Positions 44,572 to 53,609 of a DNA stretch of 64,000 nt are shown here, in pieces. The DNA comes from CAZDCZ01 sp964504155. Its GTDB lineage: Bacteria > Bacteroidota > Bacteroidia > Bacteroidales > UBA12077. The stretch covers positions 5,303 to 69,302 of the forward strand of contig CAZDCZ010000003.1 in assembly GCA_964504155.1 (NCBI GenBank). Direction: 5' to 3'. The position numbers were made by a program, and so were the translations under genes. Under the pieces are notes generated by a model that was not told the DNA's origin, ran no database searches, and saw only the letters and a program-made list of their open reading frames with translations. Numbering within the stretch: the stretch's first letter is position 1; each line of letters opens with the position of its first letter.

Positions 44572-45387
44572 TTATGATATTAACTGCAAATAAATAAAAT
44601 ATATTGGTAATGACAATAAAACAGCATCAAAACGATCTAAAATTCCACCATGACCAGGCAGAATATTTCCAGCATCTTTGACGTTTTCACTACGTTTCAG
44701 CATAGATTCTGTTAAATCGCCAAATGTTCCAATTATCGATGCTATTATTGACACAAATATCCATTGTCTAAATTCCAAATCTTTAAAAAATAAAGAAATT
44801 ATATAAGCTGTAAGAAGCGATAATAATACACCTCCCAAAAAGCCTTCCCACGATTTTTTAGGCGAAATGCGTTCAAACAATCTATGTCGTCCAAAAGAAA
44901 CTCCAAAAACATACGCAAAAGAATCGTACGACCAAGTAAGAAACAAAAATCCCAATAATAAATGAGAGTTATATATTGTTGACGAATTTAAAAATACAAT
45001 ATAATTAACAAGAGAAAATGGTACAGCTATATACAATACTGCAATAATTGTATACGCAATATTAATAAACGGCTTTTCTTTTTTTCGATAAAGCTCTATT
45101 ATAAAAACACTTACAACTAAAAATATTACAACTAAAAATATTTTAGAACCTATAAGACTTTGAGCATAGAAATAATTTGAGATAAAAACAGAAACGCCAA
45201 TAATAATCCCATTTATTCTTTGAACATTAATATTTTTTTGAGAAACTAAATTATAAAACTCGTTCATTCCCAAAACAATAATCCCTAAAAACAAAATAAG
45301 AAAAAGCCATTTATTTATTGCAATTGCACCAACAACCACAACAACAAAAACAAGCCCTGTTAAACTTCGTTTAATTAAATTGTTCAA
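44572..45387 (-). CDS. cdsA: Phosphatidate cytidylyltransferase
   Basis: The 271-residue inner-membrane enzyme makes CDP-diacylglycerol from phosphatidate and CTP. About eight hydrophobic helices are visible. The family signature near the C-terminus reads SMLKRSENVKDAG followed by LPGHGGILDRFDA, with GDLTES in front. It supplies the substrate for PssA (39542-40291), whose product is used by Psd in this operon. It is 19 nt downstream of ftsH. Confidence 0.95.
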   Translation of the reverse strand: MNNLIKRSLTGLVFVVVVVGAIAINKWLFLILFLGIIVLGMNEFYNLVSQKNINVQRINGIIIGVSVFISNYFYAQSLIGSKIFLVVIFLVVSVFIIELYRKKEKPFINIAYTIIAVLYIAVPFSLVNYIVFLNSSTIYNSHLLLGFLFLTWSYDSFAYVFGVSFGRHRLFERISPKKSWEGFLGGVLLSLLTAYIISLFFKDLEFRQWIFVSIIASIIGTFGDLTESMLKRSENVKDAGNILPGHGGILDRFDAVLLSLPIYFIYLQLIS

Positions 45388-45406
45388 ATTTTACTATTTA
45401 TAAATT

Positions 45407-47485
45407 TTACTTATCTTCTTTTTCTGATTCTTCGCTAACATTTTTCTTTATATTTTCTCCAAGATTTACGTTCTCTTTTTCAGATTCATTTTTATTCTCC
45501 ATTAATTCTTCAGAAGTTTTTCCTTTTCTCTTTCCGAAGATTTTTTCAAGATTATCAGAAAATATCACTTCTTTTTCGAGCAATATTTCAGCAAGTTGAG
45601 TTAATTTTTCTTTATTCTCTTTTAGTATATTAATTGCTATTTTATAAGCTGCATCAATAATATCATTTACTTCTTTATCGATAAGTTCGGCAGTTTTTTC
45701 GCTATATGGTTTGGTAAACATCATATCGCTTTGCCCTGTAGAGTCGTAGAAACTGATATTTCCTAATTTTTTACTCATTCCAAAATAAGTAACCATAGCA
45801 TATGCCTGTTTAGTTACTTTCTCCAGATCGTTTGCAGCTCCGGTAGATATTTCGTTAAAAATTAATTCTTCGGCAGCCCTACCTCCAAGAGTAGCACTCA
45901 TTTCGTCGAGCAATTGTTCTCGAGTGGTAATCTGTCGTTCTTCTGGGAGATACCAAGCAGCACCAAGAGCTTTTCCTCGAGGTATTATTGTAACTTTAAC
46001 TAATGGACTGGCATGTTCGAGTAGCCAACTAACTGTTGCATGTCCCGACTCATGAAAAGCTATAGTTTTTCGTTCTTTTTTAGATATAAGCTTACTTTTT
46101 CTTTCAAGTCCACCAATTATACGATCAACAGCATCAAGAAAATCTTGTCTCTCAACAAATTTCTTGTCTTTACGAGCAGCAATCAATGCCGATTCGTTAC
46201 ATACATTAGCAATATCTGCTCCAGAAAACCCCGGAGTTTGTTTTGCAAGAAAATCTATATCGAGATGTTTCTCTAATTTTATTGGTTTTAGGTGAACATC
46301 GAATATTTCTTTTCTTTCGTAAAGATCGGGTAATTCGAGATGAATCTGTCTATCGAAACGTCCGGCACGCATTAATGCTTTATCGAGAATATCTGCTCTA
46401 TTAGTAGCAGCCATAATAATTACACCTACGTTATTAGCAAAACCGTCCATTTCGGTTAACAACTGATTTAGTGTATTTTCGCGTTCGTCGTTTGCTCCCA
46501 TATTTGCATTTCGTCCTCTAGCTCTTCCTATAGCATCTATCTCGTCGATAAATATAATACATGGGGCTTTTTCTTTTGCCTGTTTAAATAAATCGCGAAC
46601 TCTCGAAGCGCCAACACCAACAAACATCTCAACAAAATCGGAACCCGACATTGAGAAAAATGGCACATTTGCCTCTCCAGCAACTGCTTTAGCCAATAAT
46701 GTTTTACCGGTACCCGGAGGGCCAACCAGCAATACTCCTTTGGGAATTTTACCTCCTAAATCGGTATATTTTTTTGGTGTTTTTAAGAAATCAACTATCT
46801 CACGTACTTCTACTTTTGCTTCTTTTAATCCGGCAACATCTTTAAAATCGGTTTTTATATCTGCTTCTTTATCGAAAAGTTGAGCTTTCGATTTTCCAAC
46901 ATTAAAAACGTTTCCTGCACCTCCGCCTCCGGCTCCTTTAGCCATACGACGAAAAACAAAAAGCCAAATTAATACAATTAAAAGAATAGGAAATACCCAT
47001 TCCATTATTTTTGAAAAATAATTAACACGATTCTTATAACTAACTTCAATGTATTCGTCTTTCAAATATTTTTCCTGAGCATCGGAAAGTTTCTTTTCAA
47101 AAATTTCAACAGATCCGATAGTAAAAAAATATTGAGGAGCAGAACCAGAAATTCCTAATCCTTTTTTTTGGGCAACATCTTTATATCTAGAATTGCTTAG
47201 TCGATCTTTCTTAATATAAATTTCAGCCATTTGCCTATTAATAACTTCTATCTTATCGACATCGCCATTTCTAAGCATACTTCTTTCGAATTCTTGCCAA
47301 GTTATTTCTTTTGGCCCTGTATTTCCAAGGCTAAAAAATTGTAATGCAAGAAAAATAATGGCAATAGCACCATAAACCCAATAAATATTAAATTTAGGCT
47401 TCTGTTTCTTTCCTTTATTTTTGCTATCCGGCTTACTATTTAAAGTAGGATCCGGTTTTTCATTTTTTAATTTATTATCTGCCAT
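45407..47485 (-). CDS. ftsH: ATP-dependent zinc metalloprotease FtsH
   Basis: The 692-residue membrane AAA+ protease controls quality of membrane proteins. A cytosolic start precedes TM1 (about 32-52), a periplasmic region, and TM2 (about 160-178). The AAA module has Walker A GPPGTGKT at 255-262, the pore motif FVEMFVGVGASRVR, Walker B IIFIDEIDAIG and the SRH MRAGRFDRQI. The zinc site HESGH is at 478-482. A Lys/Glu-rich tail of about 45 residues ends the protein. It is 28 nt downstream of rsfS. Confidence 0.98.
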   Translation of the reverse strand: MADNKLKNEKPDPTLNSKPDSKNKGKKQKPKFNIYWVYGAIAIIFLALQFFSLGNTGPKEITWQEFERSMLRNGDVDKIEVINRQMAEIYIKKDRLSNSRYKDVAQKKGLGISGSAPQYFFTIGSVEIFEKKLSDAQEKYLKDEYIEVSYKNRVNYFSKIMEWVFPILLIVLIWLFVFRRMAKGAGGGGAGNVFNVGKSKAQLFDKEADIKTDFKDVAGLKEAKVEVREIVDFLKTPKKYTDLGGKIPKGVLLVGPPGTGKTLLAKAVAGEANVPFFSMSGSDFVEMFVGVGASRVRDLFKQAKEKAPCIIFIDEIDAIGRARGRNANMGANDERENTLNQLLTEMDGFANNVGVIIMAATNRADILDKALMRAGRFDRQIHLELPDLYERKEIFDVHLKPIKLEKHLDIDFLAKQTPGFSGADIANVCNESALIAARKDKKFVERQDFLDAVDRIIGGLERKSKLISKKERKTIAFHESGHATVSWLLEHASPLVKVTIIPRGKALGAAWYLPEERQITTREQLLDEMSATLGGRAAEELIFNEISTGAANDLEKVTKQAYAMVTYFGMSKKLGNISFYDSTGQSDMMFTKPYSEKTAELIDKEVNDIIDAAYKIAINILKENKEKLTQLAEILLEKEVIFSDNLEKIFGKRKGKTSEELMENKNESEKENVNLGENIKKNVSEESEKEDK

Positions 47486-47513
47486 TTCTATATTTGCTAA
47501 ATTTTTTATTCTT

Positions 47514-47882
47514 TTATTTATCTTCGACTCTAGTAATTATGGAATCGCCCCACAAATCTTCAAGTTTATAAAAATCTCTATGTTCTTTTTGAAATATATG
47601 TACAATAATATTTGAGTAATCGAGCAAAACCCATGTAGAATTATTCATTCCCTCTTTATGCCAAACTTTTTCGTTCAGATTTTCCCTCACTTTATCTTGC
47701 ACTGAATCTGCAATTGCATCAACTTGAGTATTTGAATCTCCATGACAAATAACAAAATATTCACAAACAGAATTGTCAATATGACGCATGTCTAAATTTA
47801 CAATATCTTTCCCTTTTTTTTCTAAAATTCCTTCAATAATACTATTTAGCATTTCTTGTAATTCAACTTCTTTTTTGTGCAT
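47514..47882 (-). CDS. rsfS: Ribosomal silencing factor RsfS
   Basis: The 122-residue protein of the Iojap/RsfS family binds uL14 and keeps the subunits apart when nutrients are scarce. Diagnostic segments: EGILEKKGKDIVNLDMR, CEYFVICHGDSNTQVDAIADSV and WVLLDYSNIIVHIF. It is first in the rsfS-ftsH-cdsA-psd operon, with a promoter candidate at 47919-47950. Confidence 0.95.
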   Translation of the reverse strand: MHKKEVELQEMLNSIIEGILEKKGKDIVNLDMRHIDNSVCEYFVICHGDSNTQVDAIADSVQDKVRENLNEKVWHKEGMNNSTWVLLDYSNIIVHIFQKEHRDFYKLEDLWGDSIITRVEDK

Positions 47883-47918
47883 TTAAACAATTTTTCATTT
47901 TATTATTCAACCAATTTA

Positions 47919-47950
47919 CAAAATTAGTCAAATAATTATACTTAATACAA
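47919..47950 (-). promoter_or_regulatory. Promoter candidate of the rsfS-ftsH-cdsA-psd operon
   Basis: On the minus strand TAATTTTG (47926-47919) fits the -7 element TAnnTTTG. An ATTG with its TTG at 47950-47948 lies 21 nt further up in the -33 position. Initiation would be near 47912, about 30 nt before the rsfS start. Confidence 0.5.
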
Positions 47951-48014
47951 TAACTACGACACAATATCAAATTTTATTCCCTTTTCAAGAAAATTTGTAT
48001 TTTTCAATATTTGG

Positions 48015-48060
48015 CATAAATTTATGACATAAATAAGCAAAACATGAGAATTTGTCATAA
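48015..48060. promoter_or_regulatory. Palindromes in the divergent rsfS/birA intergenic region
   Basis: CATAAATTTATG (48015-48026) is a perfect 12-bp palindrome. Its right half overlaps TTATGACA (48022-48029), which is repeated inverted as TGTCATAA at 48053-48060. The spacing and position 50-95 bp before birA would suit a dimeric repressor or looped operator. Not identified with a known regulator. Confidence 0.4.
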
Positions 48061-48111
48061 CTATGCAAAATAATTTCATTTTATATTTTAATCTACAATA
48101 AATAAAACATA

Positions 48112-48846
48112 GTGAATAAAATAATACATTTAGCTTCAATATCGTCGACTAATATTTATGCCAATAAGATATTAAAAGAATCGACACCTGAAAATGGAAC
48201 AGTAATTATTGCAGACAATCAAACATCAGGACGAGGACATGATAAGAATAAGTGGGAAAGTCAGGACAAAATGAATTTAACTTTTAGTTTAATATATTAT
48301 CCTGTTTTCTTGCCAATAATTAAGCAATTTTATTTATCGAAATGTATTTCGATTGGCATATTAAATTATTTAAAAGAATACTCTAACAATATTAGTATTA
48401 AATGGCCTAACGACATATATATAGGTAACAAAAAAATTGCAGGAATATTAATAGAGAATTCAATAAGAGGAAATTCCTTATTGAATTCTATTATTGGGAT
48501 TGGGTTAAATATTAATCAGAAAAAGTTTCTTAGCGATGCTCCTAATCCTATTTCTTTATATCAGCTAAGCAATAAAGAATATAATCTTAAAACAGAATTA
48601 TCGAAACTTATAAACAGTATAAACACATATTATGCTAAGCTTAAAAATAAAGAATATTCAGAAATGGACAATCTTTACTTTAGTAATCTTTACAGGATTA
48701 ATAAATATTTCCGATATAAAGATAAAGACGGTATTTTTGAAGGCAAAATAATAGGTATTTCAGAATTTGGCTATTTACAAATAGAAACTAAAGAAAAAAT
48801 TATTAAAGAATATGACTTTAAAGAAATTCAATTTTTAGATATTTAG
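48112..48846 (+). CDS. birA: Biotin--[acetyl-CoA-carboxylase] ligase
   Basis: The 244-residue enzyme attaches biotin to the carboxyl carrier protein via biotinyl-AMP. The ATP/biotin loop TSGRGHDKNKW is at 39-48, and KWPNDIYIGNKKIAGILIE at 97-115 contains the catalytic Lys region. A small C-terminal SH3-like domain follows. The N-terminal DNA-binding wing of E. coli BirA is missing, so it cannot itself repress. GTG is used as start: no ATG in frame upstream, and the conserved HLASISSTN begins at residue 6. Confidence 0.92.
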   Translation: MNKIIHLASISSTNIYANKILKESTPENGTVIIADNQTSGRGHDKNKWESQDKMNLTFSLIYYPVFLPIIKQFYLSKCISIGILNYLKEYSNNISIKWPNDIYIGNKKIAGILIENSIRGNSLLNSIIGIGLNINQKKFLSDAPNPISLYQLSNKEYNLKTELSKLINSINTYYAKLKNKEYSEMDNLYFSNLYRINKYFRYKDKDGIFEGKIIGISEFGYLQIETKEKIIKEYDFKEIQFLDI

Positions 48847-48851
48847 CATTA

Positions 48852-49265
48852 TTATATTTGCGAATTAAAATACATTGTTAACTGATCGGCAATAGTATCT
48901 ATTCCTTTCTGTAACTGTTTTTTTATCATCATTTTCATCATTGGATTTAGCTCGGTTTTCAATGTTAATCGCATTTTGGTATCGTTTTCTGCAACATCAA
49001 CAAATTGTATCCACAAAATAAAATCGAATGGCACTTTTCCATCGCCACTAATTTTAATAAGCTTTGGAGCTTCTTTCTCGATAATTTTCATACCAACTTT
49101 CCCAATATCTTTAACTGTAAAGCTACAAGTATCTTGAGTAGCTTGGATATCGGAAACTTTATCGGGAGGAATTAACTGTTTTAAATTATTAAAATCACCA
49201 ATAAATTCATAAACTTTTTCGTTTGATTTATTTATTGAGCATATTTTACTTACTACTTTTGTCAT
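48852..49265 (-). CDS. SRPBCC (START-like) family protein
   Basis: I start it at ATG 49265 (MTKVVSKICSINKSNEKVYEF). The longer frame from 49304 would overlap pyrE and adds a non-conserved stretch. The resulting 137-residue protein has the polyketide cyclase/START-like pattern: VYEFIGDFNNLKQLIPPDK at the front, FDFILWIQFVDVAENDTKMRLTLKTEL in the centre and a long C-terminal helix. Such proteins bind hydrophobic ligands; the role is unknown. It is 26 nt downstream of pyrE, an arrangement common in Bacteroidota. Confidence 0.8.
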   Translation of the reverse strand: MTKVVSKICSINKSNEKVYEFIGDFNNLKQLIPPDKVSDIQATQDTCSFTVKDIGKVGMKIIEKEAPKLIKISGDGKVPFDFILWIQFVDVAENDTKMRLTLKTELNPMMKMMIKKQLQKGIDTIADQLTMYFNSQI

Positions 49266-49291
49266 TTTACTTTCTTTATTATTTTTTAATA

Positions 49292-49915
49292 TTATTTCAT
49301 CCAATTCTCTGGATCATCTCTCCATTGTGCGAGTGTTTTGAGATTTTCTTTTTTCACATAGCTTGTTTCTAAAGCCATATTAATTAATACATTGTAATTA
49401 CTAAGTGCAAATAACTTAACATTTTCATCATCGAAAGCTTTTTCCGATTTATTAAAACCATAAGTAAATATTGCAGACATACCCTTTATCTCGGCACCGG
49501 CTTCGCGCAAGGTTTTTACGGCACGCAAGCTACTCATTCCGGTAGAGATAAGATCTTCGATAACAACAACTGTTTGTCCTTTTTTAAATACTCCTTCGAT
49601 AATATTTCCCATTCCATGTTGCTTAGCAGAGGCTCTAACATATACAAATGGTAATCCAAGTTCTTCGGCAACTAATACTCCTATTGCTATAGCTCCGGTT
49701 GCAACACCTGCAATTACATCGGGCATGCCATATTTATCTAAAATAAGCTTAACAAATGCATTTTTTATTAATTCTCTTGCCTCGGGGAAAGACAATATTT
49801 TTCTATTATCGCAATATATTGGAGACTTCCATCCGGAAGCCCAAGTGAAATAATTTGTAGGTTCTAATTTAATTGCATTAATTTGCAATAATAATTTTGC
49901 TATTTCTTTTTCCAT
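49292..49915 (-). CDS. pyrE: Orotate phosphoribosyltransferase
   Basis: The 207-residue enzyme joins orotate and PRPP to form OMP. The PRPP motif VVVIEDLISTGMSS, the flexible loop RASAKQHGMGNIIEG and the N-terminal YFTWASGWKSPIYCDNR are all in place. Length is typical. No other pyrimidine gene is adjacent; the only same-strand partner is the SRPBCC gene downstream. It diverges from the NUDIX gene. Confidence 0.96.
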   Translation of the reverse strand: MEKEIAKLLLQINAIKLEPTNYFTWASGWKSPIYCDNRKILSFPEARELIKNAFVKLILDKYGMPDVIAGVATGAIAIGVLVAEELGLPFVYVRASAKQHGMGNIIEGVFKKGQTVVVIEDLISTGMSSLRAVKTLREAGAEIKGMSAIFTYGFNKSEKAFDDENVKLFALSNYNVLINMALETSYVKKENLKTLAQWRDDPENWMK

Positions 49916-49977
49916 AAAACATAATAATTAATCATAGTAATTTGCTTTGGCAATTATTTTTTAAGCAGTTTTTACAA

Positions 49978-50592
49978 ATGTATAAAGTTTTTTATAATCA
50001 ACGAACAGTTTTTTTATCAGATAACGATAATTATTTTTTTGATAATAAATTTGGAATTTTTTATAGGTATATCGACAATAATAGTTTTAAGATGATTCTT
50101 GAGATATTTGAAAAGACTAAGGCTATCGATCAATTACATGTTTATAATAAAGATACAAAGAAATTATTTGAGTTATTCTCATCATTCTTTACAATAATAG
50201 ATGCTGCAGGAGGTTTGGTAAAGACTCGTGAAAATAAAATTCTTGTTATAAAAAGACGAGGTATTTGGGATTTACCAAAAGGGAAAATCGAACCGGGAGA
50301 AAGCACTACCGAAGGAGCTTTGCGAGAAGTTGAAGAGGAATGTGGAATTTCTAATCTCGAAATAAAAAAATTAATTACTATTACTTATCACACCTACACT
50401 TTAAACAATAAACGTATATTAAAACGCACCTTTTGGTACGACATGGCACATAATGGCAATGCTGAACTTACTCCACAAACGGAAGAAGAAATCACGGAAG
50501 CAAAATGGATATCAAAATCGGATATTAAAGACGTTTTAAAAAACACCTTTCCATCGATAGTTGAAGTTTTAGACAAAGGATTGCAACAGTAA
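49978..50592 (+). CDS. NUDIX hydrolase
   Basis: I start it at ATG 49978 (MYKVFYNQRTVFL); an in-frame TTG 36 nt upstream is less likely. This gives 204 residues. An N-terminal region of about 75 residues precedes a complete Nudix box, PKGKIEPGESTTEGALREVEEECGI minus outer residues, with the REVEEE metal ligands (about 115-120). It hydrolyses a nucleoside diphosphate linked to another group; the substrate is unknown. It converges with the thioredoxin-like gene over 10 nt. Confidence 0.88.
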   Translation: MYKVFYNQRTVFLSDNDNYFFDNKFGIFYRYIDNNSFKMILEIFEKTKAIDQLHVYNKDTKKLFELFSSFFTIIDAAGGLVKTRENKILVIKRRGIWDLPKGKIEPGESTTEGALREVEEECGISNLEIKKLITITYHTYTLNNKRILKRTFWYDMAHNGNAELTPQTEEEITEAKWISKSDIKDVLKNTFPSIVEVLDKGLQQ

Positions 50593-50602
50593 AAAGTTAT
50601 TT

Positions 50603-52021
50603 TTACAAATCGCCTCGAACTTTCATTATTTTAAATAAAGTAAACTCAAGATTTTCTGCAGGACTAGGGGCCGGCGATAACAATAACTTCCCTTCCTTAT
50701 CGATTAAGAAATATGTTGGGAATGCTCGTATATCGTACTCTTTCAGAATGTGAGGTTTATTACCGTAATAAAGAAATTTCCATGGGTATTTCTTTTTATC
50801 AACGAATCTCTTCATTTGTTCGTAACTATTATCGGCACAAATCATAACAATTTCGAAATCATTAGAATGTCTTTCGTATAATTTTCTTAACATCTCAAAC
50901 TCTTGAATACATGTATAACTAGATGATGTACAAAAGCCTAGATATACATACTTGCCTTTAAAATTACTTAAAGAAACAAGATTACTGTCGGTATCGTATA
51001 ACAGAAACTCTGATGGAGCAAAACCTTTTAATAAACGAGTAACTTTTGTGTAAATATTGTCAGCTATTTTCTTATGTTCTTCGATTGTGGTTTGGTTTCT
51101 TAACGAATCGAGAACTGTTAACATTGCAGATCTGTAGAATTTGTCGTTATAAAACTCATCGTAAAGACATTTCAAAATTACAAACTCTTTTAATGTGTCG
51201 TTTTTTAATATGTTATCGTAACTTAAAGTCGATTTTAGGGCAAAAATACTTTTTTGTCGGTTAATATTTTTATATATTTCTTTCCCATGTTCGGTTCGTC
51301 CGAAATATAAAAAATAATTGTCGTAAACCTGATTAAACAAATCCATATATGCTGTGTTTCTGTATAAAACATTTTTATTCAGATAATACGAATTTGAAAT
51401 ACTTTTGGTTTTATGCTGATATGATAAATGTTTAAAAGCTGCGTATTTATATTTTTTATAATTAATAAAATATGGGTTTTTATAGTTGCAAAATATAGAA
51501 TCGATTTTACTAATAGCATCTTCTACATTTATTCCCGATGCCTTTGTATATATTTTGTAAGCATTTTGATTAATCATTCTATCATATTCGTAATTAAAAT
51601 ATGCTAAAATATAATTCAATTCTTTTTCGGATGAATTAGCAATTCCTAAATGATATTTTATTTCTTTAAAATATGGATTAAGCTCTTCGACAATGGTTTT
51701 ATCTTGTTTTTCGGGAAACAACAATTCGTATTCATGTTGTGGTTCGATAAAAACAAATGCTTCGTATACTCCTAAATGTAAAAATATATATTGTGTTTCT
51801 TTTATATTAATATTAACCGAGAAATCGCCGTTCTCGCTTACTTCGCATTCGGCAAGCGGTTTTTCTGTATTCGTAATAAAATCGGTATATGTAATAAATT
51901 CAAGCTTAGAATTTGCGTAATCGGGAATATTACCAAACAAATGTGTTTTCTGAGAAAATGATGAAAACACAACACTAAAAACAATAAGAACAGATATAAG
52001 AATACTTTTGCTATTTAACAT
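50603..52021 (-). CDS. Thioredoxin-like (AhpC/TSA/TlpA-type) periplasmic protein lacking a CxxC motif
   Basis: I start it at ATG 52021 (MLNSKSILISVLIVFS), which yields a compact signal peptide ending SSFSQ; an ATG at 52048 adds nine residues. The N-terminal 130 residues resemble the beta-sandwich DUF4369-type domain. A helical middle is followed by a thioredoxin fold at about 330-470 (NLVSLSNFKGKYVYLGF, then AFPTYFLIDKEGKL with the cis-Pro). Where TlpA proteins have WCxxC, this has F-C-T-S-S-S-Y-T-C: the first active-site Cys is Ser (SYTC), and an extra Cys sits three residues upstream. Disulfide chemistry by the classical route is therefore doubtful. Confidence 0.82.
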   Translation of the reverse strand: MLNSKSILISVLIVFSVVFSSFSQKTHLFGNIPDYANSKLEFITYTDFITNTEKPLAECEVSENGDFSVNINIKETQYIFLHLGVYEAFVFIEPQHEYELLFPEKQDKTIVEELNPYFKEIKYHLGIANSSEKELNYILAYFNYEYDRMINQNAYKIYTKASGINVEDAISKIDSIFCNYKNPYFINYKKYKYAAFKHLSYQHKTKSISNSYYLNKNVLYRNTAYMDLFNQVYDNYFLYFGRTEHGKEIYKNINRQKSIFALKSTLSYDNILKNDTLKEFVILKCLYDEFYNDKFYRSAMLTVLDSLRNQTTIEEHKKIADNIYTKVTRLLKGFAPSEFLLYDTDSNLVSLSNFKGKYVYLGFCTSSSYTCIQEFEMLRKLYERHSNDFEIVMICADNSYEQMKRFVDKKKYPWKFLYYGNKPHILKEYDIRAFPTYFLIDKEGKLLLSPAPSPAENLEFTLFKIMKVRGDL

Positions 52022-52083
52022 ATAATTTTTATTAATATAATTTTGCATGTGGCATATTTTATACCAAAGTAATAATTAATATT

Positions 52084-52554
52084 TTATTTGGGTTGTTTCA
52101 AGTTTAAGTTATATGGAATAAACATACTTACATCGCCTCCATGACGAAGCACATCGCGAACAATTGTGGAATTTATAGGTGTATGTTCGGGCATTGTTAA
52201 AAGGAAGACTGTTTCTATTCTATCATACATTGCCTTATTCGATTGAGCTATAGCTCTTTCGTACTCGAAATCGGATGAGGTACGTAAACCTCGCAATATA
52301 TATTTTGCATTTACTTTTTTACAATAATCAACAGTTAAGCCTTCATAATAATCAACCTCAATATTTTTGCACCCATCAAAAACTTGTTCTATAAAATCTC
52401 TCCGTTCTTCGAGAGAAAAAAAACTATCTTTATTTGCATTATATCCAATTGAAATAATGATTTTATCGAACAAAGGCATTGCACGTCTGACTATTGATTC
52501 ATGACCAAGAGTTATAGGGTCGAAACTGCCGGGAAAGATTGCTGTTTTTTTCAT
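52084..52554 (-). CDS. coaD: Pantetheine-phosphate adenylyltransferase
   Basis: The 156-residue enzyme catalyses the fourth step of CoA synthesis, making dephospho-CoA. The nucleotidyltransferase motif GSFDPITLGH is at 9-18 and the C-terminal INSTIVRDVLRHGGD (the ISSTxxR site) is present. YILRGLRTSSDFEYE is the pantetheine-binding helix. A well-formed promoter lies at 52574-52605. Confidence 0.97.
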   Translation of the reverse strand: MKKTAIFPGSFDPITLGHESIVRRAMPLFDKIIISIGYNANKDSFFSLEERRDFIEQVFDGCKNIEVDYYEGLTVDYCKKVNAKYILRGLRTSSDFEYERAIAQSNKAMYDRIETVFLLTMPEHTPINSTIVRDVLRHGGDVSMFIPYNLNLKQPK

Positions 52555-52573
52555 TTAAAATGGTTTTAATCTA

Positions 52574-52605
52574 CAAACTTATTATAATTATTACTACTTG
52601 CCAAA
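52574..52605 (-). promoter_or_regulatory. Bacteroidota-type promoter of coaD
   Basis: On the minus strand TTTG (52605-52602), a 20-nt spacer, then TAAGTTTG (52581-52574) fit the TTTG-N19-21-TAnnTTTG consensus exactly. The leader is about 13 nt. The promoter lies just outside the end of the IS1380 remnant (52634). Confidence 0.65.
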
Positions 52606-52633
52606 TAAACAATTTCTTCTATTTTTGTTATTA

Positions 52634-53490
52634 CCTTAATTTCGCAACCATATAAAAATACTAAAAAACTAGAAGTCTAAATGTATTTTTACTTTATTTC
52701 TAATTTAAAACTGTAGAATAATACTACTTATAAAGCCACTAATTTTTCTTTTAGATACTTTTTTATCAAATAAAAGAGTGTTATCATAAAAATTGTACTA
52801 TTCATAATACTGCTTTATCAAGATATTGATTATAAGACAAATAACACAACAGCATGTATCCATGCTTACTACAAGTAATAGGTCTTAATTCTTCTAAATT
52901 AATCGATAATATGGTTGTTTTGTGAATAATTTCAATATCCATTCCCTCCTCCGATACACCCATCTACCTGCAACTGTAATAAAGCGAAAAACAAATCGCT
53001 TAATCCTAGTTGTAGGTGTAATATTATCAAACACCTTTGAAACCAGTGTTATAAAATAATTGTAAAAATTTTCAATCATTGCTATGATAATCATGAAACT
53101 ACAATTTTTATTTAAATATGAGAATGGAAGATGCTTCCAACCAAAATCATTATTCATTTCATCAAATATCTTTTCACTTGTGCCACTAACATTGTAATAT
53201 TCTATAACTGCTTTTTCTGTTGATTTATGATTATTAGTTAAAATTGAACGATATATATAATTATCTTTTGTAAATATATCAAGTTGATTATCTGTACTTT
53301 TTTTGCGTATAATAAGCAAACAATAATTTCTATCGTCATAAAATTGAGTAAATGGAATGGATGCTACTTCATAGTTTTTAAAGTTAATTTCAACAGTTTC
53401 CCTATTTGAAATATCATTAAATTTTTCAAATAAATTTCCACTCTTATTTGCCCGAACATAAAATAACTTACTATGTTTATCGACTATTTA
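52634..53490 (-). mobile_element. Decayed IS1380-family insertion sequence, copy 2
   Basis: The right terminal repeat CCTTAATTTCGCAA (52634-52647) and about 150 bp next to it are nearly identical, as reverse complement, to the right end of copy 1 (11876-12030). The element then carries the C-terminal part of the transposase and is truncated near 53490; no left terminal repeat is seen. The two remnants keep different halves of the transposase in opposite orientations, about 41 kb apart. 53490-53609 holds nothing recognisable. Confidence 0.75.
52894..53488 (-). pseudogene. IS1380-family transposase, C-terminal remnant
   Basis: An open frame of about 198 codons without an initiation codon at its beginning; a stop (TAA) lies just upstream of VDKHSKLFYVRANKSG. 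It continues FKNYEVASIPFTQFYDD, YIYRSILTNNHKSTEK, EKIFDEMNNDFGWKHLP and FRFITVAGRWVYRRR, all typical of the C-terminal half of IS1380 transposases. It lacks the N-terminal half and part of the catalytic core, so it cannot act alone. Confidence 0.82.
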
Positions 53491-53609
53491 TTTACTTTTC
53501 AAAATTCTTCAATATTTTTTTTTGATTAAAAATACAGATTGTTAATAAATAACATATAGAATAGAAATTTGTTTTGTATTATAAAGTGCTTATAAAAACA
53601 ATTAAAAAA

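Noticed and set aside
48852..49304. Longer SRPBCC protein starting inside pyrE
   Set aside because: The extra 13 residues are not family-like and overlap the pyrE stop; ATG 49265 fits the conserved N-terminus.
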